A program made the position numbers and the translations under genes. This document shows positions 34,686 to 41,731 of a stretch of DNA of 64,000 nucleotides, one piece after another; the first letter of the stretch is position 1; the number at the start of each line of letters is the position of its first letter. The stretch comes from Microbacterium sp. MYb45. GTDB taxonomy: Bacteria > Actinomycetota > Actinomycetes > Actinomycetales > Microbacteriaceae. Location of the stretch: the NCBI RefSeq assembly GCF_002979655.1, contig NZ_PCPG01000003.1, positions 1-64,000 on the forward strand. The letters run 5' to 3'. The notes under the pieces were generated by a model, which saw only the letters and a list, made by a program, of their open reading frames with translations, had not been told where the DNA came from and did no database searches.

Positions 34686-35987
34686 ATGGCAGTTCTTGGA
34701 ACGAGATGGCGCGCTGGGGCGGCCATTGGCAGCGTGTTGACGCTCGCCGTGGTGACGACCGGGTGTGCGTCGTCGGCCGGCGACGACTCGGCAGAGCCTG
34801 GCAGTGGCAAGATCACCATCGGCATGGTCGCCGGCCTCACGCCGCAGTACGAAGAGGTGATCGCGGCCTTCCACAAGGAGTATCCCGACATTGAGGTCGA
34901 GCTCCAGTCGATGCCCGATGAAGTACCTGACATGACTCGGTCCCTGCAGACGGCGAAGCTCGGCGGTCAGCTGCCCGACATCGTGGTGGGATTCGCCGAC
35001 AACATCAATCAGCTCGCCGCTGCTGACGTCACAGCCGATGTCAGCGACCGCCTTTCGGACTCCGAGCTGCAGGTGGACTCTTTCCTGCCGAACTACCTCG
35101 ACGCGTACCGCCCGCTCGACGCTCCCGACGAGGTGCACGGCCTCCCGGTGGGTGCCGATGCGCTGATCCTGGCCTACAACGCCGACGTGTTCGAGAAGGC
35201 AGGGGTCGACGTCCCGTCCGATGACTGGACCTGGAAGGACTTCGACGCCGCTGCGGACGCGATCTCGGCCGCCGGTGCAGGTGAGTATTTCGGGCTCGCG
35301 AACGGCCCAGAGAACGCCCTCATCTCAGACCCGATCATCCGGGCGATGGGCGGGTATCTATACGACCCGAGCAGCAACACCACCGGGATGGCCGAGCCGG
35401 AAGCCCTCGAGGCGTGGCAGCTCATGGCAGACGAATGGCTGAGCGGGCGCGCGGCGCCCTATACCGTCAACCGCAATGAACGGCCCAAGTTCCAGGATGG
35501 CCGTGTCGCGATGATCTTCACGGTTCGGCCCGCAGTTCCGAGTGTGAACGCGGCGATGGATAACTGGGACGTCGTCAGCATGCCGTCGCTCGATGGGGTC
35601 CGCCCTGTCGGAGGGAGTTCGTACGCTCTCTCGCTGACGCAGGATGCGAAGAACCCCGACGATGCGTGGACGTTCCTCGAGTTCATGTACTCGAACGACG
35701 GGGGAATGGCCGTCATGCAGGCCAACGGCGGAGTGGTCCCGGCAACCGTGGAGGGTGTCAAGTCCGGAACGTGGCAGGAGCTCGATCGCCCCGCCAACCA
35801 GGCGGCGTTCGGTACCGCAGCGACCGAGGCGACCATGATCACGCAGTTCCCGCCGACCGTGCAAGCGGTCTATGACGACGCCATCGCTCAGGCCTTCCAG
35901 CAGGTGGTGCTCGGAGGTGTCTCTGTCGAGCAAGCGTTCACCGAAGCTGCCGCGCTGGTCGACGAAGCCCTCGAAACGGTCGAGTGA
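34686..35987 (+). CDS. CUT1-type ABC sugar-binding lipoprotein
   Basis: This is a 433-residue extracellular solute-binding protein with lipobox VTTGC (Cys27). The mature part opens ITIGMVAGLTPQYEEVIAAFHKEYPDIEVEL, as in family 1 sugar-binding proteins, and contains GLPVGADALILAYNADVFEKAG. It captures an oligosaccharide for the two permeases that follow. The substrate is probably a rhamnose-containing oligosaccharide, inferred from the operon. A GGAG site precedes the ATG. The stop overlaps the permease GTG. Confidence 0.9.
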   Translation: MAVLGTRWRAGAAIGSVLTLAVVTTGCASSAGDDSAEPGSGKITIGMVAGLTPQYEEVIAAFHKEYPDIEVELQSMPDEVPDMTRSLQTAKLGGQLPDIVVGFADNINQLAAADVTADVSDRLSDSELQVDSFLPNYLDAYRPLDAPDEVHGLPVGADALILAYNADVFEKAGVDVPSDDWTWKDFDAAADAISAAGAGEYFGLANGPENALISDPIIRAMGGYLYDPSSNTTGMAEPEALEAWQLMADEWLSGRAAPYTVNRNERPKFQDGRVAMIFTVRPAVPSVNAAMDNWDVVSMPSLDGVRPVGGSSYALSLTQDAKNPDDAWTFLEFMYSNDGGMAVMQANGGVVPATVEGVKSGTWQELDRPANQAAFGTAATEATMITQFPPTVQAVYDDAIAQAFQQVVLGGVSVEQAFTEAAALVDEALETVE

Positions 35988-36994
35988 GCAGTCTCATGAC
36001 CTCCTCGCAAACGATGGACGAAGCGACACCGTTCGCGGGTGCAGTTGAGGGGCGGGTGGTCGACGAGTCGTCGGCCACCCGGCCCCGCCGTTCTGGCTCG
36101 GGAAGGCCAAGAAAGCGCGGGACGCGAGAGGACGGGCTCTCCGCTCTCGTCTTGGTGACCCCGAACCTCGTGCTCTTCGCCGTATTCATCCTGCTCCCCG
36201 GGGTTGTGGCGCTCGGGTTGAGCTTCTTCACCTGGAACCTCACGGGCGATCCCACTTGGGCAGGCATCAGCAACTACGAGCGGATGTTCGCCGATCAGGC
36301 GATGTGGTCGGCTCTCGTGCGCACGTGCTATTTCCTGGTGTTGGGAGTTATTCCCACTGTGCTCATCGGATTCATGCTCGCGGTACTGATCAATGTGAAT
36401 CTTCCGGCAGTCGGGGCGCTTCGCGTGCTGTTCTTCATCCCGATGGTCGTTTCGGTCGCGGTATCAGCCGTGCTCTGGACCCGGGTCTACGCCCGCGACA
36501 GCGGTCTCCTGAACGCCGTGCTCGGCTGGTTCGGGGTGCCGTCGGTCGACTGGCTGAACAACCCGGCCACCGCTCTGCCGGCGGTCACTTTGATGCTGGT
36601 CTGGCTGAGTCTTCCCTTGGTGATCATCCTCTACCTCGCCGCGCTGCAGCGCATTCCTCGCGAATTGTACGAGGCGTCCAGCCTTGACGGGGCGGGGCCG
36701 GTCCGCACGATCTGGCAGATCACCTGGCCCAACGTGAGCGGAGCCACCGCTCTTCTCATCGTCATCCAGTTCGTGAATTTCCTCTCGGGAACATTCGAGG
36801 TGACGCTGATCATGACGCAGGGGGGTCCGCTTCGCAGCACCGAGAACCTCGCGTTGTACATCTACAAGATGGCCTTCGAACGGTTCGACATCGGATATGC
36901 GAGCGCACTCACACTGTTCCAATCCGTGCTCATCATCGCGGCGGCCGCAGGTATCCGCGCGCTGACCACCGGCATTCGACAGAGGAGCTCCTGA
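35984..36994 (+). CDS. ABC sugar permease, MalF/UgpA type
   Basis: This is a 336-residue inner-membrane permease. The first 50 residues are a polar, basic cytoplasmic extension, followed by six membrane segments. The EAA loop EASSLDGAGPVRTIWQITWPNVSG contacts the ATPase. The GTG start overlaps the binding-protein stop (GTGA). It pairs with the next gene. Confidence 0.9.
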   Translation: MSSLMTSSQTMDEATPFAGAVEGRVVDESSATRPRRSGSGRPRKRGTREDGLSALVLVTPNLVLFAVFILLPGVVALGLSFFTWNLTGDPTWAGISNYERMFADQAMWSALVRTCYFLVLGVIPTVLIGFMLAVLINVNLPAVGALRVLFFIPMVVSVAVSAVLWTRVYARDSGLLNAVLGWFGVPSVDWLNNPATALPAVTLMLVWLSLPLVIILYLAALQRIPRELYEASSLDGAGPVRTIWQITWPNVSGATALLIVIQFVNFLSGTFEVTLIMTQGGPLRSTENLALYIYKMAFERFDIGYASALTLFQSVLIIAAAAGIRALTTGIRQRSS

Positions 36995-36995
36995 C

Positions 36996-37823
36996 ATGTT
37001 GCGCACGAAACGCTCGATCGGGCTGCGCTATGCGGCCATTGCGGTCGTCGGACTGATCATGGGCCTCCCCGTCTTCTATGCCGTCTCCACCTCGCTCATG
37101 ACGGCGAAGGAGGTCGTCGCCTATCCGCCGAACCTCCTGCCGACGGAGATCCGGTGGGAGAACTACACCGAAGCTCTGCAGTTCCTGTCGGGGCCGGTCA
37201 TCTTGAACAGCTTCCTCTTCAGCATCGGTGTGATCCTCATCCAGCTCGTGCTCGCGCTGCCGGCCGGCTTCGCGCTCGCGAAGATCCCCTTCCGATGGGC
37301 CGCCGTCGTGATCGCTGTCCTCGCCGCGCCGCTGCTGCTGCCCAGCAACGCGACGCTGATCCCGCTCTTCGTCGTCACGCGCGAACTCGGAATTCTGAAC
37401 AGCTATGCGGGTCTGATCCTGCCGGTCGCCGCGTCGACGACCTTCGCGACGCTCCTCTTCCGCCAGTTCTTCGCCACGCTGCCCGACGGGATCATCGAAG
37501 CCGCGCGCATCGACGGGGCGAGTTGGTTTCGAGTGCTCACGCAGATCGCATTGCCGCTGGCCAAGCCGACCCTCGCGGCGTTCGCATCGATCACGTTCCT
37601 GAACGTGTGGAACATGTACGTCTGGCCGCAGCTCGTGGCACCGAACCCTGACCTGAAGGTGATTCCCGTGGCGCTGGCTCCGCTCGCCCGGGGCGAATAC
37701 CAGTCCATCAGCGAGAGCGTCGGCATGGCCGCGGCGGTGCTCAGCATCATCCCGGTGCTGCTCATCTTCATCTTCACGCAGAAGTGGTACATCAATGGCA
37801 TCGTCGGCACCGGACAGGACTGA
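36996..37823 (+). CDS. ABC sugar permease, MalG/UgpE type
   Basis: This is a 275-residue permease with six membrane segments and the EAA motif EAARIDGASWFRVLTQIALPLAKPTLAA. It starts 1 base after the partner permease stop. No ABC ATPase gene is in the island, so a shared MsmK/MsmX/UgpC-type ATPase from elsewhere on the chromosome probably powers this importer, as is usual for CUT1 systems in Gram-positives. Confidence 0.9.
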   Translation: MLRTKRSIGLRYAAIAVVGLIMGLPVFYAVSTSLMTAKEVVAYPPNLLPTEIRWENYTEALQFLSGPVILNSFLFSIGVILIQLVLALPAGFALAKIPFRWAAVVIAVLAAPLLLPSNATLIPLFVVTRELGILNSYAGLILPVAASTTFATLLFRQFFATLPDGIIEAARIDGASWFRVLTQIALPLAKPTLAAFASITFLNVWNMYVWPQLVAPNPDLKVIPVALAPLARGEYQSISESVGMAAAVLSIIPVLLIFIFTQKWYINGIVGTGQD

Positions 37824-37863
37824 GTATCCGGGGGAAGCGGCTCGGGGTACCGGCGGCGGTCTC

Positions 37864-38880
37864 GTGCGGGATCGTGCAGGGGTGGGAATCATCGGATGCG
37901 GCGGAGTCACCCGCGCGACGATCGATTCCTTCCTCGAGTCCGGTGGGTCCGTGTCGTGGGTGATGGATCCGGACGCTGCCGCGCGCGAGGCCGTCGTCCA
38001 TCAGGTGGCGCGGAGAGCGCCCGCACCCCTTAGCTTCGATGGCGTGGAAGACGCCCTGCGGCGCGGGGGCGATGACGCGCCGGTTCTGATCAACTCCCCG
38101 GGATCTCTCCACCTTGCACATATCGCGTTGTGCGCTGAGGCGGGTCGACCGATGCTGGTCGCCAAACCGCTCGGCATGGATTGGGAGGAGACCGAGCGGG
38201 CTCTGACGCTCGCTGATGACGCGCGGGTGTCGATCGACGTGGCCGAGCAGTACCCCGACGAGGCCCATGCCATCCAGATCGGTACGCTCCTGGACCGCTA
38301 CGGACCGGCACGCCGTATCCTGCTGGATCATCGGAAGCCCTCATCGTCTCAGGGCACGCTCGAAGGAAAGAAGCAGACCGGGATCCTTGAATACGCCGTT
38401 CATCACTACGCTGTCCTCTCGTCGTGGCTGGGCATTCTCCCCCACGCCATCGCGGTCGATTCGTGGACCGCGAACGATGGGCGAAGCGGCAGGGACTCGA
38501 TCGGCCACGCATGGCTGCACTACGACTCCTGCCACGTGCTGCACGCGTTCGGGTTCGGCGGGGAGCGAACGACATATCGCGCGGAGATCGAAACCGATAC
38601 TGCGGTGATAACCGCGACGGGGCAGCACTTCGCCGACCCCGACGTGGAGGTCGGCATCGTCGCAGACGGGGAGTCGATCGCGGTGACGCCGCGACGCGCG
38701 GTAGGCGCGTGGGATCGGATGTTCCTTCGCTGGCTGGCCTCTTCGGACACGGAGATCGACGTGAGCGGGCGACGGCAGATCCGTATCGTCGCCGCGATGG
38801 TTGACGCGGCCCTGCGTGCGGCGGACACGGGTGCTGTCGTGGATCTGCGTGCCGATCCGCGCTTCGAGGATCTCTGGTGA
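37864..38880 (+). CDS. Gfo/Idh/MocA-family oxidoreductase
   Basis: This is a protein of about 338 residues with a Rossmann start GVGIIGCGGVTRATIDSF and the MLVAKPLGMDWEE motif that carries the catalytic Lys. The C-terminal domain includes EYAVHHYAVLSSWLG, with conserved histidines. It likely acts on a sugar or sugar acid from the imported oligosaccharide. The start is uncertain: GTG 37864 is preferred, with GTG 37882 or an overlapping ATG 37795 as options. It is followed by a 4-base overlap with the TIM-barrel isomerase. Confidence 0.78.
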   Translation: MRDRAGVGIIGCGGVTRATIDSFLESGGSVSWVMDPDAAAREAVVHQVARRAPAPLSFDGVEDALRRGGDDAPVLINSPGSLHLAHIALCAEAGRPMLVAKPLGMDWEETERALTLADDARVSIDVAEQYPDEAHAIQIGTLLDRYGPARRILLDHRKPSSSQGTLEGKKQTGILEYAVHHYAVLSSWLGILPHAIAVDSWTANDGRSGRDSIGHAWLHYDSCHVLHAFGFGGERTTYRAEIETDTAVITATGQHFADPDVEVGIVADGESIAVTPRRAVGAWDRMFLRWLASSDTEIDVSGRRQIRIVAAMVDAALRAADTGAVVDLRADPRFEDLW

Positions 38881-39668
38881 GCGCGGCATCGGCGCTGCTT
38901 CTCGAGCGGATCGGCGCAGTCACGGACGAAGTCGACCTCGACATCGCGGACGCAGTCCATACGCTCCTCGAATGGGGCGTGCGCCACGCCCACGTGCGAT
39001 CGATCGGTGACGCGCGCGTTCCCTCCTTCAGCGGAGAAACGCTCGCGCGTCTGGCCGACGCTGCAGTGGCGCTCGACATCGGGGCGCTCAGCCCGGGGTT
39101 GTTCAAGGGCTCCGTCCGCGGGGAGAAGCGCCAGAGGGAGATGCAGGTCATGCTTCCGGAATCGATCAGACTCGCCGTGGACCTCGGCGTCCCGCAGGTG
39201 GTCGTGTTCGGGGGCGGTGCGGGAGAGCCGCGCGACGCTGTCATCGAGATACTCGGCGAGGCCGCGGAACGTGCCAGGGCGGGAGGCGTCGAGTTGATAC
39301 TGGAGAACAGCTCGCTCTGTCACGTGGCGACGTGTGACGACCTCGTCGGCGTGGCGGAGGCTCTCGACCTCCGTGTCGTGTGGGACCCCGCGAACGCCGT
39401 TGCCGCCGGCGACCGAGACCTCGTCGCCGGCTCACGGCAGCTCGCGCACCGTGTTGCGAGTGTTCACGTGCGCGATTGGCATCCCGACACGGGCTGGCGC
39501 CGGCTGGGGAGAGGCGTCATGCCGTGGCGCGCGATGATCGGCGCATTGGAATCGGAAGGCTATCGAGGGAGATACATCGTCGAGAGTCATCTTCCCGCGG
39601 ACCCCGGTGCGACCGAATGGAACGTCGACGCCCTCGTATCGCTGCTTCGCTCATCGTCGCGGGAATGA
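38877..39668 (+). CDS. TIM-barrel sugar isomerase/epimerase
   Basis: This is a 263-residue protein of the AP-endonuclease-2-like sugar phosphate isomerase/epimerase family. Metal-site motifs visible are ELILENSSLCH, VVWDPANAV, VASVHVRDWHP and YIVESHL. It should isomerise or epimerise a sugar or keto acid using a divalent metal. It could supply the missing L-rhamnose isomerase step, or act with the neighbouring oxidoreductase. The GTG start overlaps the upstream stop. It ends 9 bases from the convergent LacI gene. Confidence 0.8.
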   Translation: MSAASALLLERIGAVTDEVDLDIADAVHTLLEWGVRHAHVRSIGDARVPSFSGETLARLADAAVALDIGALSPGLFKGSVRGEKRQREMQVMLPESIRLAVDLGVPQVVVFGGGAGEPRDAVIEILGEAAERARAGGVELILENSSLCHVATCDDLVGVAEALDLRVVWDPANAVAAGDRDLVAGSRQLAHRVASVHVRDWHPDTGWRRLGRGVMPWRAMIGALESEGYRGRYIVESHLPADPGATEWNVDALVSLLRSSSRE

Positions 39669-39677
39669 ACCGCGAAG

Positions 39678-40685
39678 TCAGGCCGGTCGGGTGGTGGTTC
39701 CGCGGGGGATGAGAGTCGGCTGCACGACGCGGATGCGATCCGTCTGCGGCACCTCGAGCAACAGATCGACGGCATCCGCGGCGACACGATCGAACGGTAC
39801 GCGCACCGTGGTCAGCGGCACCGGAAGATGACTTGCGATGGGGATGTCGTTGTACCCGACGATGGATACATCCTCGGGGACGCGTAGACCCAGCCGATGC
39901 GCGGCGGCCAGGACTCCGATCGCGGTGTTGTCATTCACGGCGAAGATCGCGGTCGGGCGATCTTCCCGGTCCAACAGCGCCATCCCGCCACGTTCGCCAT
40001 CCTCGATCTGGAAGCCGAGGGACAGTCGACGGTCGTCTCGCGCCGTGATGCCCGACTCTTGGAGGGCCTGATCCCATCCCTGCATCCGGCCGGCGGCGCT
40101 CGATGCATAGGATGGCCCGCCGACGATGCCGATGTCGGTGTGGCCGAGATCGATGAGGTGACGCGTCGCCACGAAGCCGCCGAGGGTGTCGTCGCCGACG
40201 GCGGAAGCCGTGACACCATCGGTGCGGAGCGCGAAGACGTGGGGGATCCCGCGATTGCGAAGAGCGGCCGTCGTGTCCATGTCGGTCCGGGCGGTCGTCA
40301 GGATGAGGCCATCCACCTTGCGGCGGAGCAAAGCGTCCGCTGCCGAGACGTCCTTATCTTCGTCGTCGCCGGTCGTGGACACCACCGCGAATCTTCCGCG
40401 CCGGTCGCATTCGCGGGCGATGGCCTCGAAGAGTACGGCCATGACGGTGTCGGTCAGGCGTGGCACCAGGACACCGATCGTGTCCGTGCCTTGGCGGCGC
40501 AGGCTCGAAGCCAGCACATCGCGCGAATAGCCGAGCTCCGCGGCGATCACCCGAACCCGATCGGCGGCCGCGCTCCGCGAGGAGGGAAGCCTCTCATCCA
40601 GCACGCGGGACACCGTGGAGATGCTGACTCCCGCGCGTTGCGCAATGTCCTTCAGCGTCGCCGGTCGCGTTCTCTCGACGGTCAT
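39678..40685 (-). CDS. LacI-family regulator of the rhamnose island
   Basis: This is a 335-residue regulator with helix-turn-helix and hinge PATLKDIAQRAGVSISTVSRVLDERLPSSRSAAADRVRVIAAELGYSRDVLASSLRRQ, then a sugar-binding effector domain. I chose the ATG at 40685 because an AGAGAGGG site precedes it; an ATG at 40706 is also in frame. It is embedded in the catabolic cluster, opposite to all other genes. The shared motif at four island promoters is the natural candidate for its operator. Confidence 0.9.
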   Translation of the reverse strand: MTVERTRPATLKDIAQRAGVSISTVSRVLDERLPSSRSAAADRVRVIAAELGYSRDVLASSLRRQGTDTIGVLVPRLTDTVMAVLFEAIARECDRRGRFAVVSTTGDDEDKDVSAADALLRRKVDGLILTTARTDMDTTAALRNRGIPHVFALRTDGVTASAVGDDTLGGFVATRHLIDLGHTDIGIVGGPSYASSAAGRMQGWDQALQESGITARDDRRLSLGFQIEDGERGGMALLDREDRPTAIFAVNDNTAIGVLAAAHRLGLRVPEDVSIVGYNDIPIASHLPVPLTTVRVPFDRVAADAVDLLLEVPQTDRIRVVQPTLIPRGTTTRPA

Positions 40686-40722
40686 CGATGCCCTCTCTTC
40701 TGGCATTCAGCGTAGCGGGCAG

Positions 40723-40775
40723 TTGACGAGCGACGCGTGAATGGCAATACTAGAAACGTTCCTGCAAACGTTACC
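40723..40775 (+). promoter_or_regulatory. Promoter and LacI-type operator, aldolase-rhamnosidase operon
   Basis: TTGACG (40723-40728), a 17-base spacer and AATACT (40746-40751) form a good promoter. Just downstream, GAAACGTTCC (40753-40762) and GCAAACGTTACC (40764-40775) lie side by side. The second, read on the other strand as GGTAACGTTTGC, matches the island motif. Binding here would block the start of transcription. The region is shared with the divergent LacI gene. Confidence 0.7.
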
Positions 40776-40790
40776 GGATTGGTTGCACTG

Positions 40791-41729
40791 ATGTCATCCA
40801 TCGATCTCCGTGGGCTCGTGCCCGCACCTGTCACCCCGTTCACGCCCGACGGCGACGTCGACCATGGTCAGCTTCGGCGACTCGCGCGGTGGCTCTCCGA
40901 CGTCCAGGGAGTCAAGGGCCTCGTCTGCCTCGGGCACGCGGGAGAAGGAACCTTCCTCACCCCGCGTGAGCAAGTCGCGGTCATCGAGACGCTCGTCGAT
41001 GAGGTGGGAGATCGCACGCCGATCATCGCTGGTATCACCGGAGAAGGAACGGCCGTCGCGGCTGAAGAGACGGCGCGTGCGAAGGCAGCCGGCGCGGCGG
41101 CAGGGTTGGTATACTCCTCGCACGGGTGGCTGCGGTTCGGTTTCCAGCAGGGTGCGCCGCAGGAGCGCTATCGGGAGATCTTCGAAGCGACCGGTCTCCC
41201 CCTGATCCTCTTCCAATACCCCGACGTCACGAAGGCGACGTACGACCTTGACACACAGCTCGAGATCGCCGCGCAGCCCGGTGTGTTCGCCACCAAGAAC
41301 GGCGTGCGCAATATGCGCCGCTGGTACACGGAGATTCCCGCACTTCGGCGCGAGGTGCCAGACCTCCAGGTGCTCACGTGCCATGACGAGTACCTGCTGC
41401 CCACGATGTTCGACGTCGACGGCGCGCTCGTGGGATACGGCTCGCTCGCTCCCGAGCCCCTCGTCCAGCTCATCGCAGCAGGCAAGGCCAAGGACTACGC
41501 GGCGGCTCACGCTATCCACGAGCAGCTGCTGCCGGTGACGAAAGCCGTCTATCACCGGGGCTCGCATATGGAGGGCACCGTGGCTCTCAAGCTCGGACTC
41601 GTCCACCGTGGTGTCCTCGACGACGCGACGGTGCGGTCCCCTCTGCGCCCGCTCGCGCAGGGGGCAGCGGCCGAGATCGGGGCGGCACTCGACGAAGCTC
41701 GCCTTCCCGCCGTCGGCGTCACGGTCTAG
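40791..41729 (+). CDS. DapA-family (dihydrodipicolinate synthase-like) aldolase
   Basis: This is a 312-residue class I aldolase of the N-acetylneuraminate lyase/DHDPS superfamily. It opens LRGLVPAPVTPFTPDGDVD. The Tyr in LILFQYPD and the Schiff-base Lys in VFATKNGVRN are visible. Such enzymes cleave 2-keto-3-deoxy acids or related compounds. In this setting it may process a deoxy-keto acid from a uronic acid or deoxy sugar. The ATG at 40791 was chosen because the upstream frame runs through the promoter and operators. It is the first gene of a long operon to 48296. Confidence 0.85.
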   Translation: MSSIDLRGLVPAPVTPFTPDGDVDHGQLRRLARWLSDVQGVKGLVCLGHAGEGTFLTPREQVAVIETLVDEVGDRTPIIAGITGEGTAVAAEETARAKAAGAAAGLVYSSHGWLRFGFQQGAPQERYREIFEATGLPLILFQYPDVTKATYDLDTQLEIAAQPGVFATKNGVRNMRRWYTEIPALRREVPDLQVLTCHDEYLLPTMFDVDGALVGYGSLAPEPLVQLIAAGKAKDYAAAHAIHEQLLPVTKAVYHRGSHMEGTVALKLGLVHRGVLDDATVRSPLRPLAQGAAAEIGAALDEARLPAVGVTV

Positions 41730-41731
41730 TC

